A DNA stretch of 64,000 nucleotides from Marsupella aquatica (GCA_973895155.1 OZ316897.1:17608001-17672000), one strand, 5' to 3'; positions 11,701 to 25,300 are shown, counted from the first letter of the stretch. Program-made: numbers and translations. The notes: generated by a model from the letters alone, not told the origin.

Positions 11701-13094
11701 TGCTATATATATATATCACCGTGGAATGTTGTAAAGAATCACTTCCTCGCTATTCTTGACAACATTTTCCGGCAAGAGCCTCTGAATTCCATCTCTCAGG
11801 GGTGGCGGGTCTAATAATCACTATTTTCTGAGTAATACACCATCTAGCCACCATGTTGAGCAGTTTTTCTTGATACTATATACCATTTTGTTGCCACTCA
11901 ACAACTGAGAGTGTGCATCCTCTTGATCCTTTGTTGAAAATCACGGGCAAATTGTAGGTACATTTTCTTTGCCTGCATTCGTTCCCTTGCCTAGTCGTGG
12001 TCTTCTCAAGGTCGAATTGATAGCACCTATCCTCCATGTTGTTCCTGGTATTCTCAATCTTAACCTTGCATTATTTATTGAAAACATGAAAAAGGCATAA
12101 ACTGACCATTACTAATTCCCGGGCTATGCCGTAGCCATTAATCTTTTGCCAGAAAAGCAGATATACACTGCGGACCCAGCCATGTGGACCCAGGCCGCGG
12201 CAGCTTAATTAAGTAAATGCCAAACAGAAAATGTGTACCCAGGTGCTTCTGAGGCAGAAAAGAACGAACTATTACTAGACAGGTGCGTAAGTAGACTTGT
12301 GAACTGATTTCACAGACTCGTTTCCCCTATCAAAAAACAGGTCTTAGAAATATCTTAGACTTTGGGAAACAAGTAGTAAGAAAGCAGCCAAGTCTACATA
12401 AAACTGTGTCGAATTTAAAGGAACTCGGCCCATTTATAATCTAGCTTTGGCCAGAACCATAGGCCCTCACTAAGGCAAATGTGATGAGACCTGTGACCGA
12501 AGGCCCCCAAGGTACTCCTTGTTATATATTGGAGGAACTTAACATTAAAATCTTCCTTGTTAGTTCTAAAAATAAATTTAACCACTACATGTATGTTAAT
12601 TATCATAATCAGGCATATTTGGGATTTAAAATACCCTTCATTTATTATAAAAGAAACTTTTTGCGAACTAAGAGATTCAATAAGGCATGAACAGTTTTAA
12701 AATAATGTGCTATTCAGTGGCGAGTACCCTGAACAAACTTACTGCCATAGAGCATTGGCACATGTGAAAGCCATTGGGACTTTAGCACACTGTAAACTTC
12801 ACTAGACATCTCATTTATACTGGATTACATATCAAAGTGTTCTCCAGAAGATTCCAACCAAATTTTGATCACTACAATCTGACATTAAGAGAGGTGACAT
12901 TGCACTTAACAGGGTAGAGTCTAAGTCATCCACTACTCCAACCTCTACTGCGCCACATCCTATTGAGCCACAAATTCTTAATGTTGCTCCATACATATGG
13001 GATCGGAGCATCCACTTTTGAAAATTGAGAGCAAATATTACAAATATTTTCCCAATACTTTCATCACCCCACTTAACAAAAATCCATTAGGTTT
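8772..13094. other. AT-rich intergenic DNA, no gene recognised
   Basis: Short frames only. Contents seen: 3' flank of the B3 gene, a diverged ~200-bp tandem repeat at 10290-10800 (listed separately), and a segment near 11460-11610 (GTGGGGAATATTCCC...CCCACTTTAGTGTTAGC) whose reverse complement recurs at about 39740-39870, so it is a dispersed repeat. Confidence 0.4.
10290..10800. repeat. Diverged tandem repeat, about 200-bp unit, three copies
   Basis: The motif GTACAATTYGTARCCTTGGAT...TTTCAAGAGGATTTSC...CACTGT...GATCTCCACAG starts near 10312, 10507 and 10710. It is followed by GGTGGGGAAA and CATTGGCTAAYCAC motifs. Copies are clearly related but diverged. Confidence 0.6.
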
Positions 13095-13390
13095 CCCTGG
13101 GGAATCACTTAGAGTAAAACCCCTAAAACACGTGAGAACAAACCAATGAAATTTGAAAAAATAAATTAAAAAATAAATTCAATTAAAAATACCCTTGTAC
13201 CCTTGATTATATGGCTTTGACAAATTTTTAAATACCTTGCTGAATATAAAAACTAATATTTTTACCAAAATTGGATTTTTAAACGCCTTTAGTACAAATT
13301 TTTGATTATAATTATTACACCAACAAGATTAAAAAGAACCTTCATTTGTTCGCACCCCGTTCTAATAATCCAACGAGTGATTCCCCAGGG
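13095..13390. mobile_element. hAT-like MITE, family 1 copy 1
   Basis: A 296-bp non-coding AT-rich element with perfect 15-bp terminal inverted repeats (CCCTGGGGAATCACT ... AGTGATTCCCCAGGG), flanked by a perfect 8-bp direct repeat TTAGGTTT (13087-13094 and 13391-13398). The 8-bp target duplication points to the hAT superfamily. A second copy lies at 26330-26631. Confidence 0.85.
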
Positions 13391-13987
13391 TTAGGTTTCA
13401 CTATTATCCTTCTTGAAATTAGAAGGACAAACTGTTTCATTAGCTAACATCACAAAAGAAGACCCGGATAGTCTCTCCAACCTTCCTACTAGGACTTGCT
13501 CCTTGGCAACAAGTTACATTACTCTTTGTAAATTGCGGTCATGCTTGAGCCCCCGCTCGGGCATTGGTACATCCACTCCGTATGTTTGATGTTTCAGACA
13601 ATGTACTCCTAGTAGAATGCACCATACTGTTGCCGGGACTTTTGCAAGCCAATTTGCAGAACACAATGGAATAAAGACACATGAGGCAAGCCAAGTAACC
13701 CTCATCAGACCATTCACATGCAAATTAAGGGAGAATGTGTTGCCTATGGCATAAAGATGTACATGATGAAATGGTGTCCATAAACCTCTCCATAATTATG
13801 CATATGGATTGAAGATGATAGATAGTTCCCGAGATAGTTATGGTTTGTTTTTCTTGTACATCATCTTGATAACAAATATAATTCCTCAGACAACAAATTA
13901 TTATAGAGCTTACCCAAATCATTTTGGGTCTAGACAAAATCACAAGAATGCCTGATCCAAGTGGAAGACATTTTGGACGACTAGGAT

Positions 13988-14262
13988 CTCGGGGGTTTCA
14001 CTTCCACGAAAATGATACATCATGTGAGACAAAACAAAAATGGCACATCAGGTGCGATGAAGTATATAGGGTCTTTCTATTGTTTCTAAGGTAGGACTTA
14101 AGGATTTTTGCAAAAGAACAATAGGGTCTTTAAATTCAATTTTGAAACTTATAAGAATATTAGGCTCTTTTTAAACAAAATTTTAGAATATTACAACTTT
14201 ATAGTGGTTGACCGGTGGACCAACTGCAGGTCCTAATGAGACCAGGATTGGGGGACCTAGTA
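13988..14262. mobile_element. hAT-like MITE, family 2, inverted, partial copy
   Basis: It begins CTCGGGGGTTTCACT, matching the terminus of the complete element at 26788-27084 read in reverse. The interior shares CATCATGTGA and AATTTTAGAATATTACAAC with that element. The right end (near AATGAGACC) is degenerate, so that boundary is approximate. Confidence 0.55.
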
Positions 14263-14699
14263 CATTGTCCAGTGGATTGAGATCCTCCACTTGGACGTCA
14301 CACCATCCACCAAACTTTGACCCTTTCTATTATATATATGAATCATGGTGAATCCTACCACACTTTGTCTTTGCAAGATGTTAATTTCAAGTTGAATGCA
14401 GGTTGAATGGCAACATTTTGCGCCAACAACAAGGTCCCCTCTTTGAAAGTTGTCACAACTTCCTGCCTATATAGTCCGCTTGATTAGCAACCTGTTTAGG
14501 GCCTGGAATGAGAGATATCCATTGCAAATGAACCTGTGCTTTGTTTGACTTTTGCTTGCACTTACAATCGCATAACTCAAAATCCATAGCTGCCAACAAG
14601 GTGGCACAGTCAACAAGTTCCAAAAATTCATAATTTAGCTCATTCCCTTTCATCACACTACTTTAGAGGAAAACTGTTCATAACAGTCAGAGCCGGTCA

Positions 14700-15020
14700 A
14701 ATGCGAGGTATTCTATGTTGCGAGCAAACAGTAGATTTTGATAGCAAGGAGATTTTGATAGTGAGACAATAATGGCTCCAAATTTCAGTTGCTTTTTGGT
14801 GCCTTTTACATTTTGTGTGTTTTTCTAAAGACTCCAAATGGCTAGCGAGCTCGCTAGCAAAAAGGGAGTCCCCAAAAGGGATGTTACCAACCAGGTAGTT
14901 GATAGCGAGGCAGTTGCATGTAGAAAAATAGGGGTCATGCCAGAATTTTTTTTGCTCGTGTGAGGAAAATTTTTACTGTTTGCTCGCACGTTACAATTAC
15001 CCGTCAGATGCAAGGGCATA
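14700..15020. repeat. Possible MITE with GCGAGCAAACAGTA inverted ends
   Basis: GCGAGCAAACAGTA at about 14721 recurs in reverse complement at about 14980, with weaker matching sequence outside both. Between them is an 18-bp perfect palindrome, GCTAGCGAGCTCGCTAGC, at 14841-14858. Termini and target duplication could not be fixed. Confidence 0.35.
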
Positions 15021-15069
15021 GGCAAATGCCAGAAATTCTCTCTAAACACTAGAAGAAAACATGGCCCTT

Positions 15070-16020
15070 TATGACCAACCACTCAATGACGGAAATGAAT
15101 AAATGACCAAAATTCCCAATGACACAAATTGAATGACGGGAGAATAACTGTCCAAAATGACCAATTGACTGAAATGACAAAATGACAAATTATGCGTCAT
15201 TTTGTCTAATGTCTGTAATGACAGAAACGACCAAAATGACTCAATTAGTATAAAATGGTCAATTTAGACATACGTCTTAAATGACGCAACCAAATACAAC
15301 ATTGATATATCAATGTTTAGCACCATTGTAGTCACTTTGGACAATGGTCATAAATGACCAAAACCAATTTGGGTCGTTGTGGACAACGGTGATAAATGAC
15401 AAAAAACTATTTTTGTCATTTTAACCAACAGTGTTAAATGACAAAAAACTATTTTTGTCATTTTAACCAACAGTGTTAAATGACAAAATCTAGGGTCAAT
15501 CTAAAATCAAGATATATAATTAGTGTTTACAATAATATACAGTCATTATGGACTTGTCTCATAAATGACTAAATCTAGGGTCAATCTATTAAACTTCAGG
15601 ATATATTAGTGTTTACAATAATATACAGTCATTATGGACTTGTCTCATAAATGACTAAATCTAGGGTCAATCTAAAAGTCAGGATATATCAATGTTTACA
15701 ATAACATACAGTCATTATGGACTTGTTGCATAAATGACTACTTGTAGAGTCAATCTAAAAATCAAGATATATCAGTATTTACAACAATATACTGTCATTA
15801 CAGACTTGAGTCATAAATGACTACTTATAGAGTCATTAAGGAATCCAGGATATATCAATGATTAAAATATTGGATAGTCATTGCGAACACTGGTCATAAT
15901 TGTAGAGTCATTGAAGAATGCCAATGACTATAGTAAGGGTAATGTTGGCTGTCATATGAGAGGTCATTGTGACCAAATGACTGCATATGTCATCATTCAA
16001 GACATCCCTCATGGTGTCAT
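15070..16020. repeat. Left subterminal repeats of the CACTA element
   Basis: Repeated TGAC/GTCA words about every 10-20 bp (15070-15500), then about five tandem units of 83-87 bp. These have the form GTCATTATGGACTTGTCTCA, then ATAAATGACT, then a GGTCAATCTA segment, starting near 15542, 15629, 15711, 15793 and ~15880. They mirror the repeats at 25470-26060. Confidence 0.8.
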
Positions 16021-16049
16021 TATGGACCAGCAAAAATGACCATTTTTGG

Positions 16050-19000
16050 TCTACAAGCTTAAGGTGGGCCCGAGTGTGCCATGGGCCCTACATAGAGCTG
16101 AGAACCCCTCCACTAGGTGCGAGACACTATACAGACTCATCATTGTCCATCCACTAGTTGCGGCATAAACACTTTGGATGTACATGTTTTTGCGTTTACT
16201 TAATCATGATGCACCTTTGGGGAAATCACTCCCAAGTCATACGACTTTGGAGTGATTTGCCAAAAGTGTCACCATGGATGCATACCATTGTATCCAAAGG
16301 CAAATGAAGCCATTTTTGTCTCTCCAAGAAGTAGTGGAACACCAATGGAAGGTTGTCATCCTTTGATGTAATTGTGTCATGTTTGTGTCGGTGTTTGGAT
16401 GGAGAATATTCTATTTTGAAAATGAATAGTGATGGGGCACTCAAGGAGGTAGTGTAATCTTCATTGGGTCATTTCTGAAAAAAATTGTGTCATAAATACC
16501 AACGACTACAAGTAGGGTCATTAAAACGGTCATATGGGAAGTCATATAAGTCAAATGACTAGACTTCTTGTCATTTGAGGGGTCCCTTGTGCAGTCATTA
16601 AGCAGAAGAACAAATGACCAGTTTGGGGCTAGGGGCTGGAGGTGGGCCCTATAGTGCCATGGGGCCCCACATAGAGGTGAGAACCCCTCCACTAGGTGCA
16701 GGACACTATACTCATCATTGTCTATCCACTAGTTGCGGCATAAACACTTTGGACACATATTTTTGCGTTTACTTACTTAGGCATGATGCACCTATGGGGA
16801 AATCACTCCCAAGTCATAAACTTTGGAGTGATTTGCCAAAAGTGTCACCATGGATGCATACCATCGTATCCCAAGGCAAATGAAGCCATTTTTTGTCTCT
16901 CCAAGAAGTAGCGCAACACCAATGGAAGGCTGTCATCCTTCGATGTAATTGTGTCATGTTTGCGTCAGTGTTTGGATGGGGATACTCCATTTTGCATATG
17001 AATAGTGTCGGGGAATTGTGAGTAGGTGTTGTAATCTTCATTGGGTCAGTTTGGAGTAATGATGTGTCATTAGTGCCAAAGATTGCAGTAAGGGTCATTT
17101 TGGCAGTCATTTTGGATGTCATTTGTGCCAAATGACTACATATGGGGTCATTAGAGAGGTCCCTCATGGTGTCATTATGAACCATCAAAAATGACCCGTT
17201 TGGGTCTAGGAGCTTAAGGTGGCCCTAGTGTGCCATGGGGCCCTACATGAAGGTGACAACCTCTCCACTAGGTGCGGGGTACTATACCCACTATTCTCCA
17301 ACCACTAGTTCTCCAACCACTAGTTGCACCATGAACACTTTGGAGCCATGTTTTTGCATTTTGTTAAGGCATGATGGAACCTTGGGGAAATCACTCCCAA
17401 GTCATACGACTTTGGAGTGATTTGCCAAAAGTGTCACCATGGATGCATACCATCACATCCAAAGGCAAATAAAAGTTGTTATTTTGTTCTCCAAGAGGTA
17501 GTGCAGTACCAATGGAATGGGCATGGTTGTTGTGCTTCCTTGTATGGTATGGGTGCAGGCTTAGGGAAGAGGAATATTCCAACCTTCCAAGGAATCTAAA
17601 GTGGGCTCTCTTTGGAGGTACTAGGGCCTTCATTGGGTCATTTGTGAACAATGGTGCGTCATAAATACCAATGACTACAAATGGGGTCATTGAAAAGTCT
17701 GTCATATGGGATGTCATATAAGTCAAATGACGGGACTTGTTGTCATTTGAGGGAGTCACTTGTGTAGTAATTGAAGACAAGCATAAATGACCAGTTTGGG
17801 CTAGGGGTTGGAGGTGGGCCCTAGAGTGCCATGTGGTCCAACATGGGGCTGACAACCCCTCCACTATGTGCAGGATACTATATTTACTATTCTCCAACCA
17901 TTAGTTCCACCATAATTAATGTTGAGTCATGTTTTTGCATTTACCTAAGGCATGATGGAACTTTAGGGAAATCACTCCCAAGTCATATGGCTTTGGAGTG
18001 ATTTGCCAAAAAGTGTCACCATGGATGTATACCACCACATTCAAAGTGAAATAATAGTTGTTTTCTTATTCTCCAATAGGTAGCGCCAAAACTAGTGGAA
18101 GGTTGTTGTCCTTCTATTTAACTATGTTATCTTTGTGCCGGTGTTCGGGTGAGGAATATTCTATTAAATTGCAAAGGATTTGCACGGGGGCATTCCGAGA
18201 GGTAGTGTAATTTTCACTGGGTCATTTTGGATTAATGGTGTGTCCTTAATGCCAATGACTGCAGTACGGGTCATTTTGGCAATCATATTGTAGGTCATTT
18301 GGACCAAATGACTACATATGTCGTCATTACAAAGGTCCCTCATGGTGTCATTATGGACCAGCATAAATGACCAATTCGGGGCTGAGGGCTAGAAGTGGGC
18401 CCTAGACCGCCATTGGGCCCTACATGGAGCTGGCAACCTTTTCACTAGGTGCGTGACACTATACTTACTATTCTCCAACCACTACTTGCGCCATGAACAC
18501 TTTGGAGCCACGTTTTTGCGTTTACTTAAGGGATGATGCAACCTTGGGGAAATCACTCCCAAGTCATACAACATTGGAGTGATTTGCCAAAAGTGTCACC
18601 ATGGTTTAATACCATGGGTCCAAAGGCAAATGAAACCTTGTTTTGGTCTATCCAAGAGGTAGTACAACATCAATGGAATGAGCGTGGTAGTGGTACGGTG
18701 CTTCCCTCTAGTATGGTGTGTGTGCTGGTTAGAGGTATAGGAATATTCCAATTTTATAAGGAATCTAGAGCTGGCTCTCTTTGAAGGTACTAGGGCCTTC
18801 ATTGGGTCATTTTTGAACAAAGTTGTGTCATAAATACCAATGACTACAAGTAGGGTCATTGAAACGGTCACATTGGATGTCATATAAGTCAAAAGACTGG
18901 ACTTGTGGTCATTTGAGAGGTCCCTTGTGCAATCATTTAGGAGAAGCACAAATGACCTGTTTGGGGCTAGGGCCTAAAGGGGCCCTATATTGCCATGTGG

Positions 19001-19660
19001 CCCCACATAGGGCTTGCAACCCCTCCACTAGGTGCTGGATACTCTACTTACTATTCTCCAACCACTAGTTATACCATAATTAATGTTGAGGTATGTTTTT
19101 GCATTTACCTAAGACATGATGGAACTTTGGGGAAATCACTCCCAAGTCATACAACTTTGGAGTGATTTGCCAAAAGTGTCATCATGGAAGAATATCTTAT
19201 GTTCCAAAGGCAAATGGAGCTATTTGTTTTGTTTCTCCAAGAGGTAGTGCAACACCAATGGAATGGAAATGGTTATCGTGCTTCCCTCTATGGTGCATGT
19301 GCGTGCGGGTTCAAGGTAGAAGAATATTCCAATTTTGCAAGGAATATAAGGCAGGCTCTTTTTGGAGGTACTATGGCACGAGTGGGTCATTTCTAAATAA
19401 TTGGTGTCATAAATCAATGACTACAAACAGGGTCATTGAAATGGTCATATGGGATGTCATATAAGTCAAATGACTGGAATTGTTGTCATTTCAGGGGTCC
19501 CTTGTGCAGTCATTTAGGAGAAGCAGAAATGACTACAAGTAGGATCATTAACATGGTCATCTAGGTGTCATATAAGTCTAATGATTGGACTTGTGGTCAA
19601 TTCAGGGGTCCTAGAACCAAATGACTGGAATGTTTTGGTCATTCCTGGATATTTTGGTCA
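16050..19660. repeat. Six-unit satellite, about 582 bp, with a conserved hairpin
   Basis: The core AATCACTCCCAAGTCATA...ACTTTGGAGTGATTTGCC occurs near 16220, 16797, 17388, 17969, 18550 and 19133, with spacing of about 577-591 bp. The core folds back on itself (AATCACTCCCAAGT pairs with ACTTTGGAGTGATT, 13 of 14 positions). Each unit also carries a conserved GTCACCATGGATGCATACCA-type stretch, a CCATCCACTAG-type stretch and a block of GTCATTT repeats. Short ORFs here are repeat by-products and differ between units. Confidence 0.85.
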
Positions 19661-19689
19661 TTTATGGAGGGAACCCACGTCAATTGGTG

Positions 19690-22600
19690 TGCATGATTGA
19701 ACTTAGAGTTAATGTTATTACCCAATTTTAATGTATTTCACTTTAGGGTATGGCAATATGGGGACCGGTCTCTTTAAGATGAGTTTATTTATGTTGTTCA
19801 CCCATTTTAGGTATAGGGAAAACATTAGGGATAGGGGATGTCATAATATTTGCCTTAAAATGTAACTTGGCCTCGACATCAATAGAGCTTAAATACTTAT
19901 ATGATTGCCAAGTTGGGTAATATGAAAGTTAAATTAATGTTATTACCCAACATTAAGGAGTTCTTTTTAGCCATATACCTGCCAAAACCCTAAACCCTCA
20001 AGTCAGGCTTCCATGCCTTTCTAGCACGTATATGTCTTTCTTGGCATAATTCGGGCCAACTTAGATATTTTACCATTGCGGAGTATAGTGCACCGACAGC
20101 CTGGTTCTTCATTCTTCATTCTTCCACCAAGCTCGTTTCTCCCCCGTCGTTCGTCCATTCCTCTTTTCCCTCATTTTATGTACGGGCCATTTACACCTCA
20201 TTTACACCCTGTTTACACCTTATTTATAGGGCCTGAAAGTCAAACTGACACCTGGGTACATTTACTCATGTACCTATTCTCTTTACTAACTCAACTTGAG
20301 CACCCAACCCTTACACTACAAAGATCATCCAAATTTGACTTGGGTGTCAACAGGGTTCTAAAACATTGCTTTACAGGTTGTATTACACTCTGTTTTATAT
20401 TGCTGTAAAGCTTGGTTATACGGTGTAAACCCGTACTCACTTCCCTCCTTCCTAATTCAAACTCATCTTTCTCCACAAACATCGCGCTTGCTGCCTTTTG
20501 TTTCTAACGTTTCTAGCTATGGGTTCTCTTCAACTCTATCCACAATCGTCGCACTCGCCGCCTTACTGGTGCGGATCTTTTGAGCTATCATGGCTTCCCT
20601 TCGGAAATTATGGAGCTCTTCCTTTCATTCAAGTACTCAGACTGATCAAACGTAAGCTCTCTCTGAAATATTTTTGTCAGTTTGTTTTGTATTTTGTTTC
20701 CTTCAGTGTGTTGTGGTCCTTCCTGGTTACTTTCTTGAATGTCAATGGCAGATTTGCGGGGAGCTAATGTCCATAGGGTTTCTTCAAATTACCGGTTGCA
20801 CTCCGGGGGTTGCACTTTCCCTCAATCTCTAATCCAATCTTTCAAAGAGACCCAAGCATGCTGCTATCTGCGCCTACCATACTCAGTTTTGACTTAAACA
20901 TGGGTACTGCCAAACGTTTCTTGTTTAAGGCTCAATCCTCTTCCAGTTTTTTCCTCCCCACTACTACCACAAAGATTGGCTTCCGTCCATATGGTACCGT
21001 GCAACCCAAGCTCCAGTAGTTGTGAAAGTCGTGTGGGATCGCGGTTCCCTACAGATGTCCAATTTTCATGAAAGGAAAGGGGTGAAGGAAGGAAGCTCGA
21101 TTCAGTGTATTGCCGCTACCTAATTTGGTTTACAAGGATTCAATATTCTGTGGTGTCTATCTACATATCCCATCATCGATGTTTAGATTTAAGTTTTCAT
21201 TCTCTGAAATCATCTTCAAATCAATTTTTCTCCAGACAAGTACGAATTGGAGGTTTTGTTCATGTGCGGATACCCGTGGATTCCTGTGGCCTTGAAGAGG
21301 AGACTTATCCAATCTCATTGACTTGCTGTGTTCTCATCTGGGAGACTGGGTCAAGACGAAGGATTCACTGTTGACTGCTGGCAGTGAATCATTTCGTCAA
21401 CAAGAAGTGGCAAGCGCTGTAAGTGTAGACATTCAAAGCATGCATTTCCAGATCTTTTACCTGATCTTGATAGATTATTTAATGTTTTAGAGAATGACTC
21501 AGGGGGAGCAACGTAAACAGGGAATCAATCATCCTTATTTACCGGAGGTCTGATGTACAACGATCATTTTAATTAGTATGTTCTATTTATGCTAGCTGGT
21601 GGAACATTAGGATGGGATACCTGGCGGTCACATAATTAGGCTCAAAGTAAACATTAGTAAGATTGAGATTGAAGGAGTCGAGACCTTAGAGAAAGCTGAT
21701 GATAAGTTAAAACAAAGCAAGGATGGCAACTTTGGCATTGAATTCTGCTACAAGGATTGGATTTGTAGACATGGATGCAACAAGGGCGATTTGTGTGCTG
21801 GTGTGTCTCAATAATTTCTTTAATCAATCCACGTCTATTAATTTTGCCAAGTTTCTGTCTCCATCCCCGGCCCTGCCACCCATTTTGCTGCTTCAAGTCA
21901 GTGCCCCAAAAATCTACTTTTCCCTTCATTTCTCAAATGTTGTTTGAATGGATTGATTGATTCCACATGATCCCATAGTTCCTTGCACTCCAGCTACGTC
22001 CTGGTTCCTGAGTTAAATTTCCAGGATTTGCTGTTGCCTTGTTTTGAAATCTGCACTCCTTTGGCGTACCTCATGAAATATATAAGTGACTGATCTTATG
22101 AGTTGATTGATTTCTACTTCCGTTCGTACTGGACTGCCCTACAGTGGATCCTCATTGCATTTTTTTCCTTTCCTGTCTGCTGCGCTGATGTTGGCATCTA
22201 CTTGTCTACGCCTACCCAAAACTCACTTGCTTGTAAATCCCCTTCTTGTAGCTCTCCTTTTGCCATTATTTTGTTGCTTGCCTCTGACAATTTGCATGCA
22301 TGGCACTGCTACATTGTGCTTTTCTTACATATTAAAGGACTATTTTTACTTTACATGAGGATTTACCTTTTTTATTTTAGGTGCAATCATTTGGGAATCA
22401 ACTCATTTGACAGATCAATTTGTCTACATACAGGACTTTTCACAGCCAAGTTCAGACCAATTGATGACGATCTTGTTGGGAGCAGGTAGCAATTCCTGCA
22501 GCTAAAGTGCCAGGAGTGGCGGTAAGGATTATGCAGCAAAAGAATTATTAAGTAATTCAATATGCATGTGCTTTGCAATTCTAGATAACTAAAGTTTTGA

Positions 22601-25290
22601 TTCTTTGCTTGAACTTTTGATGAGTATTCTATGCGTTCCCTAGCAATAGAAAAGGAGAATATATGCAGACATTGTTAGCCATTAACATAAGTCTGCTGAA
22701 TCTGTAGAAGCTTTACTTTAAGATTGCCAAGAGGTTCCAAGATGGCTACAAATGATTGATTGAGCAACTTGAAAGTGATCAGACTGATCCAGCTCTCTAT
22801 GAAGTGAAAACTGATCAGAAACAGTGGATTTATTCCAGATAAATTCAGATGTGCTGATGTCTTTAGTCTTGGGAGAGAAGCAGATGGTAGACCTTAAAGT
22901 CAACGTAGACAAACAAAGTGTTGCCTGGCTATGCCACTTCAGGTAAATCTTTCTCACTAGGGCCTCTCTCTAGAGTTGTGCTTTAGATGTATTATTGCTC
23001 ATCCTCTGATTGTGGCCTTCACTGGAATTTAGCTCTACTTTTCGAACTCAAGCTGTTCAGAGGCGTTGAACCCCAATTGTGGAATGTATAAAGGTGGAGT
23101 ACTTTATTTTCCCAACTAAGGTACCCTGCATGCATCTTCTCATGTCTTTCTGTGGCTTTTCTATTCAGGTGGTTATTTTGGAGGCAAGATTGCCGTGGAT
23201 CTGTAAATCCTTCTTGACTTGACATCAAAATCATCTTAATCTGAAAAGGTATCTAAATGGAATGTCATTTCTTCCTTTCTTAGCAGACACAGTCCTTGAT
23301 AGTTTCAAAATAGAGAAATTGAACTGTCGGTACGCAGTTGAATATTATTCTAGAGTTGCTTAATTAAGACTGAAGTCCTAGAGGTCAGTTGTTTGTTGCT
23401 TTAGTTCCAGTCTCGTTCTGTAGGGAAAACTCTGAATTTGGTGGGAATAAAATGTTCCGTTATTTTATATTTGAGATAAATGAGGTTGGTATATATTTAA
23501 GCAATTTCCTAGATCTAGATTAAGTATCAATCCTTTGATAAACATAGCCATGGAGTCAGTTGAATGCCAAATATGTGTTGTTTGTAAGTTCTGTGTCGTG
23601 AGATGCTAGACCTGGGCCTGTAAAGGTGGATGGAGAATACAATGAAAGTTGGAAGAAGACGTACTGGCACGGATTACAAGGAGGGCATGGCACGCACTCA
23701 TTTGCAACTTGAAGTTCAGCCATTGATCTATTGTACGTTGATTATAATCTATTGTGTGTTTTTATGCACCATCACATGTTTCTTGTCCTTTTGATTATTC
23801 TAACTTGGTATTGATCGCTGTCTTTATAAGTTAAAGAAATAATGGATGTTTTTAAAAGGTGGGGCCCTACTTGTAGAGTGAATTAATTCTCATTTCACTA
23901 ATGAATACTGAAGGCCACCCTGAGTATCCCATCACGTACATGTCTGCTGCATACATGAAGCTTTGCGTCAATTTTGACTGCCTGTAATTTACAGTTTATT
24001 AGTGTCACAAACTCATATTCTTTGCTTAGTCCTAATTTTGGTGGTGGTGGTTTGACATGGCAGTATGAATTCCTGCAGCCATATATGCTGATCAGGTACA
24101 TCCTTTGCCTTGCTTTGGATTCTATGCCTTTTGAGAAAGCTAAGACAGAGCTAGTTGTTTATTGCATAATCATTGAATTTACTTTAAGCATACATTGTTG
24201 CTGCATGCCTTTCAAAACTGTCACTCAATAGTGCGGCCTTCCAGTTGCCCTTGAGACTTGTAAGTGACATAGTTCTTCTATCAATAGGTTTCCAATTTCT
24301 TCAATGCTTGCTGTCTCCATACTTCTGCCACATGATTACTTTTGCTGTCTCCAAACTGATCTAAAGTTGACCCGAAAGTGTTGCTTTCAAATCTGCGGTG
24401 CTATTTTTTGAATCAAAGCTCACTCCTTAGTTGTTTCTTTAATGGACTGTTTTTCTGTGCATTAGTGTTATTATCTATTTCATTTTAAAGCCACAGACAG
24501 ACTCAGGATTTTCCTAAGTGACTGCCAATCAATGCCTTTAATTGTGTTAAATTGGTAATTTGATTTCCGAGCTCGTAGGCTGACATTATTTGCTTATCTG
24601 AACTTTGTGTTATTTTCTAGTGTCACTCATTTTTTTTGGTTGCATATAACCAATTCAAGCCATACACTTCATATAGTATAGATTGAGAGCAATGTCTCAC
24701 AATTTTGCGGTGTGATATATACAGGATTTTGTTTCTGGACGGGTTTCTGCAGAGCGGTGATCCAATTTTTGAGAGCAGTGAATCTCTTACCTGCACATAT
24801 GTGACGTGTTTTCTCCAAATGTAATATTGTCATTTGCAAACAAAGAGGAGGGACACAGCAATTTAGTTTGTCTAAAGTGAAGGGAATGAACACATTGTTG
24901 AATTCTGGATTTCTTGAGAAGTAGATGTACACTTGGAATGATTACGAAAACTCTTTGTTATAACTCTTTTGATTTTCTAAATTGTATATAGCTTCTCAAG
25001 AGTTACTTAGTGTCTGAAATGTAAGACTAGTTTGAGATAATATTATCTACAGTATTTCAATGAGATCATACTTTGTTTTCATAATGTCACATGGAGCTGA
25101 ATAGATATAATTGGTCGAGATTGAATGTAAGTGACTTGGATTTGGTTGAATGAACTTGAAAGAATATCACTTGGACCTGCTAGAAATAGAATGAATGTCA
25201 CTTGCTCAAGTTGCATGAATTACACTTTGGTTTAAATAGTATTTTATTTGTCATCTGATTTTGTAATGAATGTTAATTCTTGAATGTGTT
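19690..25290. other. Core of the CACTA element, possible captured gene fragments
   Basis: This 5.6-kb stretch lacks the TGAC repeats and looks like intron-exon DNA: T-rich stretches separate short open blocks that end at good splice donors. Examples are the block ending near 20651 before GTAAGCTCT, and a block near 21310-21419 reading LLCSHLGDWVKTKDSLLTAG before GTAAGTGTAG. I do not recognise the protein. CACTA elements are known to carry host gene pieces, so captured fragments are a reasonable inference. A decayed spliced transposase is the alternative. Confidence 0.35.
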
Positions 25291-25300
25291 ACAAATATTT

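Noticed and set aside
15070-16020. Regularly spaced repeats resembling a CRISPR array
   Set aside because: Units are contiguous or overlapping with no unique spacers, in eukaryotic transposon context.
17391-17897. Minus-strand ORF of 168 residues and similar frames in 16226-19464
   Set aside because: They lie in the 582-bp satellite, change frame and end from unit to unit, and carry no motif; repeat by-products.
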